Source: Actinobacteria bacterium RBG_16_64_13 (GTDB lineage: Bacteria > Actinomycetota > Thermoleophilia > RBG-16-64-13). Taken from it: a stretch of DNA of 9,771 bases. Positions 1 to 7,502 of the stretch are shown in pieces. Where the stretch lies: the NCBI GenBank assembly GCA_001768675.1, contig MELN01000061.1:19705-29475 (forward strand), in the 5' to 3' direction. Position 1 is the first letter of the stretch. The number at the start of each line of letters is the position of its first letter. The position numbers and the translations under genes are program-made. Below the pieces are notes generated by a model. It was not told where the DNA came from. It was given only the letters and a program-made list of their open reading frames with translations, and did no database searches.

Positions 1-1466
1 TCGTCGAGAAACCGGCTCTTCCCGACCCCGGGTTCTCCTCTGACTACGAGCGTCCGGGCGCGGCCCTCACCCACCTCTGCCCACAGCCGGCGGAATACCT
101 CGAGTTCCTTCTCGCGGCCGAAGAGGGGAGTCATCCAGCGGTCCGTCCGGGCCTCTGCCGGTCTCTCCTCGTGCATCACACAAACCGCCACCGGCCGGGC
201 CTTGCCTTTGACCCGGATGGGAGTGCGCTCCCCCGCACAGAACCGGGAGCCAGCCTGATTGGCCCACGATCGCGCAGCAAGGATCGTCCCCGGCTCGGCG
301 GAGCTCATAAGACGGGCGGTCAGGTTCACCTCGTCGCCCATGACCGTATATTGGCGCCTCCAGGGAGGGCCGACGTCGCCGGCGAACACGGGGCCACCGT
401 TCACTCCGATGCGCTGCGCCAACCGTCCGGTCCCCGCTCGAACCGACTCCTGAAGCTCGAGCACAAAACGGGCCGCGTTTGCCGCCGCGAACTCATGGGC
501 CACGGGTGCGCCAAACGTCAGGATCAGCTTGAAACCCGTAGGATCGATGTCGGTGCTCACCAGGAAGCCGCGGTGCTTCGCCGCAAGGGTGACCACCCTG
601 GACATGTATTGCTGGAGTTCCGCGATGGCTTTCTCGGCGCCCTCCGCCTCGAGGATGTCGTTGAGGCCGAGCACCCCAACGAAAACCACCGAGACGCGGC
701 GATGCTCGGGCGGCATGATCCCCGGACTCCTGCCCGCCTGGATGGCTTCCCTAACCCGTGGCGGTGTGAAGGGCAGTAGCCGGCGAGCGAGATCGTCACG
801 CGGCGGACGCTCCTGGATGGCTCCAGTATCGTAGACCTTGCCCCGGGGCGCCGAGACCGCAACCCAGCCCCCGACGTCCTGTAAGCGCCAGGGCTGCCGA
901 AGCATCCGTGCCGTCTCGGGGGACACCACCAGTTCGCCTTTCTCGGCCCGCGCCTCAGCCGCCGCCACACGGGCCGCCTCGCTCCCCAGGACGAACAGCT
1001 GCATGCGCTCCTCGGGAATGCCGGCTGCCGCCAGCAAGAAGGTTCCGCTGTGCGCTCCGACGGACATGCCCAGCTTGATTCGCCCTCCCGGCATCTCGAT
1101 GGAGAGCATGTGCTGAGTCTCGCTGAGCATCCTGCAAACGGCGGCAACCGCCCGGTCGGCGTGGCCCTCGTGCCGGAACAGTAGGAGGATCGCGTCCCCG
1201 CCGAACGTCAGGGTGTCTCCGCCGCGCTCTCGCGCGCAGTCGAGATGACGGCCGAAAAAATGGTTGATGATGCCGGTCAACCGTTCGGCCCCCTCAGGGC
1301 CGGCCTCGGCCAGCCGCTCGGACATGGTGGTGAAACCCGAGACGTCCGCCATGACGAGGGTGCCCTCGACCAAGTCTCCCCACGGGGGATGGTCCTGCCC
1401 CGCGGGGACGAGGTCGGCCAGAACCGCCGGAACATAGCTTAGTACGACCTCGGTCTCTCGCTTCAA
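1..1466 (-). CDS. Class III adenylate/guanylate cyclase with AAA ATPase (partial, C-terminus outside window)
   Basis: Predicted cytoplasmic signalling enzyme of the soluble-adenylyl-cyclase type: two cyclase domains, then a P-loop ATPase. Domain 1 (about residues 33-185) has the metal-binding aspartates D41 (in MADVSGFT) and D91 (in FGGDAILLLF). Domain 2 (about 255-430) has lost these acidic positions but keeps the transition-state pair N381 and R385 (VMGDEVNLTARLM). One composite active site is therefore expected. A segment LFGREKELEVF precedes Walker A GEPGVGKS at residues 477-484, where the window ends. At position 87, where relatives usually carry a substrate-contacting lysine (LKFxGD), there is threonine. 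Cyclic AMP versus cyclic GMP cannot be decided. The start is TTG at 1466: an in-frame stop lies about 80 bp upstream, no ATG or GTG falls between, and GGAGG lies 10 nt ahead. The gene follows the peptidase gene on the same strand after 88 bp. Confidence 0.9.
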   Translation of the reverse strand, partial: MKRETEVVLSYVPAVLADLVPAGQDHPPWGDLVEGTLVMADVSGFTTMSERLAEAGPEGAERLTGIINHFFGRHLDCARERGGDTLTFGGDAILLLFRHEGHADRAVAAVCRMLSETQHMLSIEMPGGRIKLGMSVGAHSGTFLLAAAGIPEERMQLFVLGSEAARVAAAEARAEKGELVVSPETARMLRQPWRLQDVGGWVAVSAPRGKVYDTGAIQERPPRDDLARRLLPFTPPRVREAIQAGRSPGIMPPEHRRVSVVFVGVLGLNDILEAEGAEKAIAELQQYMSRVVTLAAKHRGFLVSTDIDPTGFKLILTFGAPVAHEFAAANAARFVLELQESVRAGTGRLAQRIGVNGGPVFAGDVGPPWRRQYTVMGDEVNLTARLMSSAEPGTILAARSWANQAGSRFCAGERTPIRVKGKARPVAVCVMHEERPAEARTDRWMTPLFGREKELEVFRRLWAEVGEGRARTLVVRGEPGVGKSRFLD

Positions 1467-1476
1467 GGGAGAACGA

Positions 1477-1481
1477 CCTCC
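1477..1481 (-). promoter_or_regulatory. Ribosome binding site for the cyclase gene
   Basis: GGAGG on the minus strand, 10 nt upstream of the TTG at 1466. It decides the start, because the only other upstream candidate (an in-frame TTG inside the terminator tail) has no such motif. Confidence 0.6.
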
Positions 1482-1496
1482 GCACCCCAAAGATGC

Positions 1497-1528
1497 CTCG
1501 ACCCCGTCCGCCTCGGGACGAGGTCGAG
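1497..1528 (-). terminator. Strong hairpin between peptidase and cyclase genes, probable terminator or attenuator
   Basis: Read on the minus strand, CTCGACCTCGTCC (1528-1516) pairs with GGACGGGGTCGAG (1509-1497). The 13-bp stem has a single G-T wobble and a 6-nt loop, and is followed by GCATCTTTGG with only a short T-rich stretch. It begins 26 nt after the TAG of the peptidase gene and ends before the cyclase ribosome binding site. The stem is convincing. The weak T-run leaves open whether it terminates fully, attenuates, or only protects the upstream mRNA 3' end. Confidence 0.6.
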
Positions 1529-1554
1529 AGTACCATGCCTATCCCGCGCTGATG

Positions 1555-4500
1555 CTAGCTACCCTGGTCGACGTAGACCCAGGTGTTGTGAGAGGCAGAC
1601 CGCGTGTTGTCAAGGCTATAGGTGAGGGTATACGCAGTTCCGGCCGTGAGGCCGGTGATGGTCGCCTCGGCCCAACCAGTGTCTCCGTAGGGATCGCCCG
1701 GAAGATTCGGAACTGCGAAGGAGTATACGACTGTCCCGCTTGCGTCCTTGACGTCGATCGTGAACACGTCGTCGAAGAGCCTGCTGTCGAGGCTGACGAC
1801 CCGATAGGCCAGCACGATGGCCCCGCCGTCGGAGATGAATTGCTGGCTGGCCGAGGTCACCCCCTTCACCTGGTGGGCATCCTTGTCTCTCGGAACACCC
1901 AGACGCAACATCTTGGCGCCGCTGAAGGGACTCACGGTAATGCCGAGGGCGCCGAGTATCGGAGCGTCATCGAGACCCTCGATCACGACCCCGTTGCCCG
2001 GGGCAGGCTGGGTCAGGCTCCAGTATTTCAGGCCCTCTTCGAATCCGGCGTTTCTCAGGCCGGAACGCAGGCGGACGGTGGCTCCCCTGCCCGTGAGTGT
2101 CGTCACGTTGCCGCGGCCGTCCACCACTTGGATGAACAGGGAGATCGCCGCCGGATCCTGCCCGGCAAGGTCCAGCGAAGCCTCGTATCGCCCACCCTCT
2201 CCATTGGGCGTTCCCGGGTTCCCGAAATCGTGGTCGCCGCCTGCCGGCGTGTACATTCCGATCGCGCCCATCTGGAGGACCACCATCCGGGATATGCCGC
2301 TCGCATCGTGGGCATCCACGCTCACGATCAGACGGCCGACGTCCATCCACAGGTCGACATCACGCACGCTGGGCGGTAGCCAATCCTCCGGTCCCCCGGA
2401 CGGCGCCGTGGACCTGAGAACCTCGGCTTTGAGGTACGACCACACTCGTTCGCTTCCCCGGACCGCAGGCGTAGTCACGGTGGGGTTGAACTGCGCCGGT
2501 ACGGCGACGAAGGTCTGCTCGTATCCCACCGGCGTTTCGATGGTTGTCAGGGCGCCGGGCTCGACCGGCCAGTATTCTCTGGTAGCCACCTGGAACTCGG
2601 CCGCACCGACTTCCCATTCGGTGGTCAAGCGGGAGATCGCGGGCTCGAACGGGGTCAACTCCGTGTATGAGCCTTCCTTGTAGATGAACCCATGAGCCGG
2701 CCCCTGAGCAGGCCGGGCGGGAAGATCTACCGCCACGATCGGATGTATCGGTCGATCGGGGATGGCCTCCGATCTGCCGTCGGCCGTGATGTACTGGCCG
2801 GTTGAGCCTGTCTCCAGAAGCATCTCATAGGACTGCTCGACGGTGGAGGCCGTCCAGGTAGTCTGCATGGAACGTTCGCCCAACTTGAGCCGGAAGGGGT
2901 CCAGCGGGACGCCGTTCAACGAGGCCGCCGCGAGCCGGACCGGGGCGCCGCTCACCGCGTTCGCGCTGCTCACCGTCGTGGGCAGGCGATAGTGCGGCAT
3001 GCCGTAGAGGGTAAACTGCACGCTCGACTTCTGCTCGTAGGGGGTGAGGGTGGACAAGGAGCCGAGATAGTCGTGCTTGGCCTGTGCGAGCGCCAGGCCG
3101 ATAGAGCCCGCGGGCGTCGAGGTCGACGAACCCGCCTCACCGACCAGCTTCTCCGCGAAGAACCCGATCAGGGCCTCCGTGCCGGCGGTCCCGACAGTGT
3201 CCCCGTAGCCGTATCCCGTGCTTCCCAAATAGATGCCACCTTGTCGCATCATCGCCTGGGGAAGGTCGAGCGCCGGGACTATCGGATCATCCGGGGACAG
3301 CTCGGCCGCCTGCTCGTCGGGGACACTGAGTCCAGCATGGCAGCCCATGGAGAAGACGAGCTTACCTTTGAAGAGGGTCCCTCCGCCGGCCGCTGCGACG
3401 TCTGCGCTGAGCAAAAGCTCGCTCTCCCCGTAGGGCTGCGCCACCACCGACTGCCCGTAGCCGAACGCCGAGAGCCCGGCGAAGTGCGTGAAGTGGGAGT
3501 TAAGACTGGTCAGATCCGGTCCGGAGTCCAGAGCCGTCCAGAGATCCGACCCGCGCCAAGTGTCGGACAGCAGCGACCCCCCCGCACCCAGCATGGTCAT
3601 GCCGGCCGCAGTCAAGGTGTCGCGCACCGCTTGGGCGCCGTCCGCCATGAAGCTGTGGCCGCTCACCACGGCGGCATCGCGCGCCAGTACGCCGTCTGCG
3701 TCGATGAACGCCTGAATGGTCCCCGCGATCTCCGCGGGCTTCTCGACCAGGCGCGAGACGGCGAGATCAGGAATGTACAGGTAGCTGCCGTTCCAACCGA
3801 TAGGCGTCTCGTCGACGTAGAAGTCGTCGGTCAGGATATAGCCGTTCGCGATGCTGGAGAGGGTCGCGCTGGGCGGGACAAGGAAGGACTGCTCCGTGTA
3901 ACTCTGCTCGTTGCCTGTGAGGGTCTGGTCGATCAGCCGCCGGAATGGAACGACGCGGTCGTCTCCCACCAAAACGACGTACTTGATGGACGGGTTCGCA
4001 GTGAGCTGCGCCTGGATCTCCGAACGGATCGACTGGGCAAGCTTGTTCGCCTCGTCCACCAGCCACGGCCTCACATCCCACTGCGTATAGTCGGCCGCGG
4101 GGAGGGAGATGATCTTGCCCTCAACATCCGCCCGGCCCGCTACCGCCATGAGAGCCCCTCTCACGATCTGGCCTCCGTCGCGCGGGTCCCCTAGCGTCGT
4201 GCCGGCCGGGTACAGACTCTTCAAACGGTCGAACTGTGTCACGAAGAGGGTCAACGGGTTTGCGGGATCGGGCAGCGGCCCCCAGCTTCCCGGATTCGTC
4301 ACGAGAGGCTGCTGGTCTTCTTGTCCCAACGCCAGCACGTCAAAGGGACGGGAGGTCTCTATCTGCAACGTGTAGGGTGCAGCCGCGGAGAAGTCTCCGG
4401 CGGCCGATTTGATGGCCACGTAGACGTGCCCCTTGACAGCCCCCGTCTGCGGATACCCCGCGGTCGCAAGCACCACCTCGGACTCCGTCCCCGTGTTGGC

Positions 4501-6741
4501 GGAGAAGCCCAATACGCGCAGGTTCTCCATGGCTTCGTGGTCGAAGCCCAACTCGTCGAAGGAGATGTCGATGCCGCTCGTATTGTCGTCCTCGGCCCCG
4601 GTGAAGCTCATCTGCGAGAGGGGGTATCCGTCAAGGTTGCCCCAAAGCGCGGGGATGGGGGAGTGGAAGAACGGGGAATGGAAGAACGGGGAGTGGAAGA
4701 ACGGCGAGTGGAAGAACGGCGAGTGGAAGAACGGGGAGTGGAAGAACGGTGCGTTCACGTAGGCCGAGTCCAGAAGCGGTGACGGCATGAACGGCGAGTG
4801 GAAGAACGGCGAGTGGAAGAACGGCGCGCTTTCATAGGGCGAGTGGAAGAACGGCGAGTGGAAGAACGGCGCGCTTTCGAAAGGAGAGTGGAAGAACGGT
4901 GACTGCGTAAGCGGCGCCGTGGAGAACGGGCTGCGCAAGAAGGGTGCCGCCTGCGCTTCCGCTCCAGCCGAAGTTCCCGTCACGCCCTCGAAGACGGCGA
5001 GGTCGTAGTCCGCCGGTTGATCCCGCAGCGTGACCAGCACTTCGGTCCCCGTTGGTAGGAGACTTCCGTCGGCCGTTTTGACCTCGAATATGTCGATGTC
5101 ACCCTTCGACTGGAGGTAGGAGAGGTAGGCGCCGTTGCCGTCGAGTGAAGGCACATTCGGGAAGGCGCCTCCAGTCTCGAGTCGGTTCGGGTCGGGGGAG
5201 ACCACAGAGACTTCGAACGCATCGGTGCCCGAGACTCCGCCGTCGTCGACGGCGAGGGTCCACTCGGTCTGGCTGATGGCCTCATCCGCGGTGAAGGTAC
5301 CACCTACATAGCCCGAGCTCACCGTCGCCAGATGATCCTCCTGGACTTGCCCGGTGATTGTGCCCCCCCCGGATGGCGTCCACGTCGCAGTGTGATCGTC
5401 CATCCACCCGGGATCGAGGAAGCGGCCGACCAGTTGAGCGGTCCCGCCTGGAAGCACCTCTATGTTCAAAGCATTGACCCGGGGGATGTAGTTCTGCACG
5501 TCGATCTGCTTCGTGACGCTGTCCTGCAGTCCATCGTCATCCGAGATGGTGAGCGTGACTCCATAGGCTCCCTCGCTGTACGGCACGATGAACCCCACAG
5601 GACTCTGATAGTCGTTGTCCTGGTTATAGACTTCGTCCGTCTGCCCTTCCTTGTGGATCCGCCATTCCCATTCGACGATCTCGCCGCCGTCCGGGTCGGA
5701 CGACGGATCGCCGTATAGGCCGATCACGTCGCCCTCGTGCGGATATTCCCCCCCAGGGCCGCCCGGCGCCCATGCAAAATCTGCCACCGGAGAGGCGCCG
5801 GATACGGTGAGGCTGTCGCTGGCGGCCGTGCTTGTGGCGGCACCATCGAAGGCGGTGACGCTGACGGCGATCGTGTCACCGATGTCGCCGTTGCCGGCTA
5901 CCGAGAGATCCAGGGTCGGGCTGTCGGAGCCTACCGGGGCACCACCCTTCGTCCACGCGTAGTGGTAGGTGAGGCTGTCGCCGTCTGGGTCGCTGAATCC
6001 GCTCGGGGAAGCGGTAAGCAGGGATCTGGTGTAGGCCGGTTTTGGAGATATGGTGACCGAGCCGGCCGTGGGGGCGGAGTTGCGCCGGTCGACATATACC
6101 CAGGTATCGTGAGCCGCGTTTGTGCTGTTGCTAAGAGTGTAGGAGATGGTCAACGGCCCCGAGGGAAGGCCCGTGATGTGTATGTCCTGCCAGTTCGAGT
6201 CCCAGTACTTGGCCGACTTGGCAATGAGTATGGGCGCCTTGTACGGCAGCGAGAGGGGGGTGCTATACGGGGGCGATGAGCCGCTGGCCCACTTCCCTAC
6301 GGAGTTTCCGCTGGTATCCTTGACGTCGATGACGAAGGTGTCGCCGCTGCGATGTTCCCAAGTAAGGAGGCGATACACGAGATCGATCTGACGACTTTGC
6401 GGGTCAAAGGTCTGCTTGACCGACTCCACACCCTTGATCTGATTCGTGTTCGTGACTTTCGGCAAACCCAGGCGTAGCATCTTCTGCCCGCCGGGGGGGC
6501 TCACTATGCCCACGCCCATCGTTCCGTATTCCGGAAACTGGCTGGGACCTTCCGGCCCCACCGCGACTACCGTGCCGGCAGCAGGTTGGCTGACGGTCCA
6601 GTAGTTCAGCCCCTCTTCGAATCCCGGGTTCTGCAGCCAGTTGCCTGCCGAGGCGAGACCGACCCAGAAAGCCACCACGACAAGGACGGAGACGAGCAAC
6701 ACGATAGACAGTAATACATGTGCGCGACTACGGACTGACAT
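1555..6741 (-). CDS. Secreted multidomain C25 (gingipain-like) cysteine peptidase with SPFFH pentapeptide array
   Basis: 1728-residue exported protein. A signal peptide covers residues 1-32 (R4, R6, hydrophobic 9-27, likely cleavage after ASA). Residues 34-220 form a beta-sandwich-like domain starting NWLQNPGFEEG. Residues 222-314 are Ig/cadherin-like (FSDPDGDSLTY), 318-416 PKD-like (SSDPDGGEIVEWEW, LTISDDDGLQDS) and 418-514 another Ig-like module. A PPC-like domain (about 515-797; GDIDIFEVK, ADYDLAVFEGV, RVLGFSANTGTESE) is interrupted by 19 pentapeptides at 599-693. Residues about 825-1255 resemble peptidase family C25: KYVVLVGDDRVVPF, PDLAVSRLVEKPAEI, SHFTHFAG with candidate catalytic H1083 or H1086, SMGCHAGLS with candidate C1134, and a final QFTLYGMPHYRLP. 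Residues 1562-1728 repeat the N-terminal domain. No C-terminal sorting signal is visible. An upstream in-frame ATG at 6951 would bury the signal peptide behind 70 unlikely residues, so 6741 is preferred. Natural substrate is unknown. Confidence 0.88.
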   Translation of the reverse strand: MSVRSRAHVLLSIVLLVSVLVVVAFWVGLASAGNWLQNPGFEEGLNYWTVSQPAAGTVVAVGPEGPSQFPEYGTMGVGIVSPPGGQKMLRLGLPKVTNTNQIKGVESVKQTFDPQSRQIDLVYRLLTWEHRSGDTFVIDVKDTSGNSVGKWASGSSPPYSTPLSLPYKAPILIAKSAKYWDSNWQDIHITGLPSGPLTISYTLSNSTNAAHDTWVYVDRRNSAPTAGSVTISPKPAYTRSLLTASPSGFSDPDGDSLTYHYAWTKGGAPVGSDSPTLDLSVAGNGDIGDTIAVSVTAFDGAATSTAASDSLTVSGASPVADFAWAPGGPGGEYPHEGDVIGLYGDPSSDPDGGEIVEWEWRIHKEGQTDEVYNQDNDYQSPVGFIVPYSEGAYGVTLTISDDDGLQDSVTKQIDVQNYIPRVNALNIEVLPGGTAQLVGRFLDPGWMDDHTATWTPSGGGTITGQVQEDHLATVSSGYVGGTFTADEAISQTEWTLAVDDGGVSGTDAFEVSVVSPDPNRLETGGAFPNVPSLDGNGAYLSYLQSKGDIDIFEVKTADGSLLPTGTEVLVTLRDQPADYDLAVFEGVTGTSAGAEAQAAPFLRSPFSTAPLTQSPFFHSPFESAPFFHSPFFHSPYESAPFFHSPFFHSPFMPSPLLDSAYVNAPFFHSPFFHSPFFHSPFFHSPFFHSPFFHSPIPALWGNLDGYPLSQMSFTGAEDDNTSGIDISFDELGFDHEAMENLRVLGFSANTGTESEVVLATAGYPQTGAVKGHVYVAIKSAAGDFSAAAPYTLQIETSRPFDVLALGQEDQQPLVTNPGSWGPLPDPANPLTLFVTQFDRLKSLYPAGTTLGDPRDGGQIVRGALMAVAGRADVEGKIISLPAADYTQWDVRPWLVDEANKLAQSIRSEIQAQLTANPSIKYVVLVGDDRVVPFRRLIDQTLTGNEQSYTEQSFLVPPSATLSSIANGYILTDDFYVDETPIGWNGSYLYIPDLAVSRLVEKPAEIAGTIQAFIDADGVLARDAAVVSGHSFMADGAQAVRDTLTAAGMTMLGAGGSLLSDTWRGSDLWTALDSGPDLTSLNSHFTHFAGLSAFGYGQSVVAQPYGESELLLSADVAAAGGGTLFKGKLVFSMGCHAGLSVPDEQAAELSPDDPIVPALDLPQAMMRQGGIYLGSTGYGYGDTVGTAGTEALIGFFAEKLVGEAGSSTSTPAGSIGLALAQAKHDYLGSLSTLTPYEQKSSVQFTLYGMPHYRLPTTVSSANAVSGAPVRLAAASLNGVPLDPFRLKLGERSMQTTWTASTVEQSYEMLLETGSTGQYITADGRSEAIPDRPIHPIVAVDLPARPAQGPAHGFIYKEGSYTELTPFEPAISRLTTEWEVGAAEFQVATREYWPVEPGALTTIETPVGYEQTFVAVPAQFNPTVTTPAVRGSERVWSYLKAEVLRSTAPSGGPEDWLPPSVRDVDLWMDVGRLIVSVDAHDASGISRMVVLQMGAIGMYTPAGGDHDFGNPGTPNGEGGRYEASLDLAGQDPAAISLFIQVVDGRGNVTTLTGRGATVRLRSGLRNAGFEEGLKYWSLTQPAPGNGVVIEGLDDAPILGALGITVSPFSGAKMLRLGVPRDKDAHQVKGVTSASQQFISDGGAIVLAYRVVSLDSRLFDDVFTIDVKDASGTVVYSFAVPNLPGDPYGDTGWAEATITGLTAGTAYTLTYSLDNTRSASHNTWVYVDQGS
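4661..4945 (-). repeat. 15-bp tandem repeat array encoding 19 S/A-P-F-x-x pentapeptides
   Basis: A strict 15-bp period runs for 19 units. The plus-strand unit is GAGTGGAAGAACGGC, read on the coding strand as Ser-Pro-Phe-Phe-His. Eleven units encode P-F-F-H exactly. Six near-identical units stand head-to-tail at 4661-4750 and differ at one or two positions each. Further exact pairs lie at 4796-4825 and 4841-4870, separated by variant units encoding SPYES, SPFES, SPFMP, SPLLD and SAYVN. In protein phase the array is residues 599-693 (4663-4947). The variants at the N-terminal end of the protein array are most diverged, as expected if expansion occurred near the other end. Confidence 0.97.
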
Positions 6742-6748
6742 TGGAAAA

Positions 6749-6753
6749 CCCCC
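6749..6753 (-). promoter_or_regulatory. Probable ribosome binding site of the C25 peptidase gene
   Basis: GGGGG on the minus strand lies 7 nt before the ATG at 6741. The match to the 16S anti-Shine-Dalgarno sequence is only fair, but the spacing is good. It supports starting at the signal-peptide methionine rather than at 6951. Confidence 0.4.
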
Positions 6754-6861
6754 GTCCTCGCCCCTTGAGTCACTGGGGCAGCATGCGTTTGAATCGCCAT
6801 CGCTGCGGCGCAGATCGTGAGCTGACAAGATCGATGCGCATAGATGAGCAAGACGCTGTTC

Positions 6862-6893
6862 ATAATAGTCGCGCGTTGGATGGTCGATGTCAA
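6862..6893 (-). promoter_or_regulatory. Possible sigma-70-type promoter for the C25 peptidase gene
   Basis: On the minus strand a perfect TTGACA (6893-6888) is followed by TATTAT (6867-6862), five of six matches to TATAAT. The spacer is 20 nt, longer than the usual 16-18, so the call is weak. It would give a leader of roughly 115 nt before the ATG at 6741. No better pair was seen in the gap. Confidence 0.3.
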
Positions 6894-6977
6894 TGAGACG
6901 ACTACCCGGCCGATCGGTCATGTGTCTCCGACGTCCGCGGCATGGTGACACGGGTCAAGCCGGGCCTGTACGTGCTG

Positions 6978-7019
6978 GTCCCGTCCCAAAGGCGAATCCT
7001 GGTGCCGTTGGGATGGGGC
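6978..7019. repeat. 12-bp stem hairpin (intergenic)
   Basis: Plus-strand GTCCCGTCCCAA (6978-6989) pairs with TTGGGATGGGGC (7008-7019): ten Watson-Crick pairs and two G-T wobbles, with an 18-nt loop. The loop and right arm contain a copy of the repeat with core GGCGAATCCTGG. No T-run follows on either strand. Because it sits between divergent gene starts, a terminator role is not obvious. Confidence 0.6.
6991..7016 (+). repeat. Dispersed intergenic repeat, copy 1
   Basis: Core GGCGAATCCTGGTGCCGTTG followed by GGATGG. It agrees with copy 3 at 21 of 26 positions and with copy 4 at about 20 of 26. It lies in the divergent gap, inside the 6978-7019 hairpin, and shares GGTCCCGTC upstream with copy 4. 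Confidence 0.5.
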
Positions 7020-7058
7020 GCGAGGGGAACGCCGGCCCTTGATTGCCGTTGACCTCCA

Positions 7059-7502
7059 ATGCCTTCTTCCGCGCGCGGGTTCAGCTCGATTGTCTGCGAC
7101 AAGGTCGCCGGCAAGATGATCCTGTTCGGAGGGGCCGGAGAGGTTGGGTTCGACACCCAAACCTGGGCCTACGACCCCGTGGCCAACACGTGGAAAGACC
7201 TCCGTCCGGCCAACCCGCCGCCGGGCCGTGTCGGCCATTCCATGGCCAACGACGAGGGCGCTGGAGCGGCCATTCTCTTTGGGGGGATACAGCTATCCGA
7301 TTCCGGCATCGACTTGTTCGACGACACCTGGGCGTACGACTCCGTATCCAACACGTGGACCAATCTCAACCCGGCCGGAAAGGCCCCGCTTCCCCGCGAC
7401 GGCCATGGCATGGTCTACGATCCGGCGAGCCGCAAGGTGATCCTCTTCGGGGGGATCCCTCTGTTCATGTACCTCAACGACACGTGGAGCTTCGGCCACT
7501 AG
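7059..7502 (+). CDS. Short kelch-repeat protein, probably a truncated remnant
   Basis: 147 residues with about three kelch motifs: KMILFGG (19-25) with TWAYDPVANTW (35-45); GHSM then AILFGG (71-76) with DTWAYDSVSNTW (89-100); and GHGMVYDPASRKVILFGG (115-132) ending in DTWSFGH. Each shows the FGG turn and the spaced Trp and Tyr of a kelch blade. Kelch beta-propellers normally need five to seven blades, so this is too short for a closed propeller unless it oligomerises. There is no signal peptide. An in-frame TGA lies 6 nt upstream of the ATG and there is no Shine-Dalgarno motif. The most likely reading is the surviving end of a larger gene. It is the only recognised plus-strand gene here. Partner or substrate cannot be told. 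Confidence 0.6.
   Translation: MPSSARGFSSIVCDKVAGKMILFGGAGEVGFDTQTWAYDPVANTWKDLRPANPPPGRVGHSMANDEGAGAAILFGGIQLSDSGIDLFDDTWAYDSVSNTWTNLNPAGKAPLPRDGHGMVYDPASRKVILFGGIPLFMYLNDTWSFGH

Larger units (their letters stand above)
6742..7058. other. Divergent intergenic region with hairpin and dispersed repeat copy
   Basis: 317 bp between the start of the C25 peptidase gene (minus) and the kelch fragment (plus). It holds the possible minus-strand promoter at 6862-6893, the hairpin at 6978-7019, and the repeat copy at 6991-7016 inside that hairpin. No coding potential that looks real was found on either strand. Open frames here, including the extension of the peptidase frame to 6951, have no family resemblance. 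Confidence 0.6.

Noticed and set aside
557..1147. 196-codon minus-strand open frame within the cyclase gene
   Set aside because: Out-of-frame shadow, rich in Arg, Ser and Pro; the cyclase motifs are in another minus-strand frame that is open from 1466 to the window edge.
1552..4194. Long plus-strand open frames (275, 288 and 400 codons) opposite the C25 peptidase gene
   Set aside because: High-GC antisense shadows, rich in Arg, Pro and Gly with no recognisable domain, while the minus strand encodes clear domains throughout.
4433..4762. Plus-strand open frame with a GEWKNG repeat, antisense to the SPFFH array
   Set aside because: It is the mirror image of the coding repeat. A 15-bp unit keeps all frames open, and there is no ribosome binding site or family resemblance.
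6742..6951. N-terminal extension of the C25 peptidase to an upstream ATG at 6951
   Set aside because: The 70 added residues are low-quality, would bury the signal peptide, and overlap the likely promoter region.
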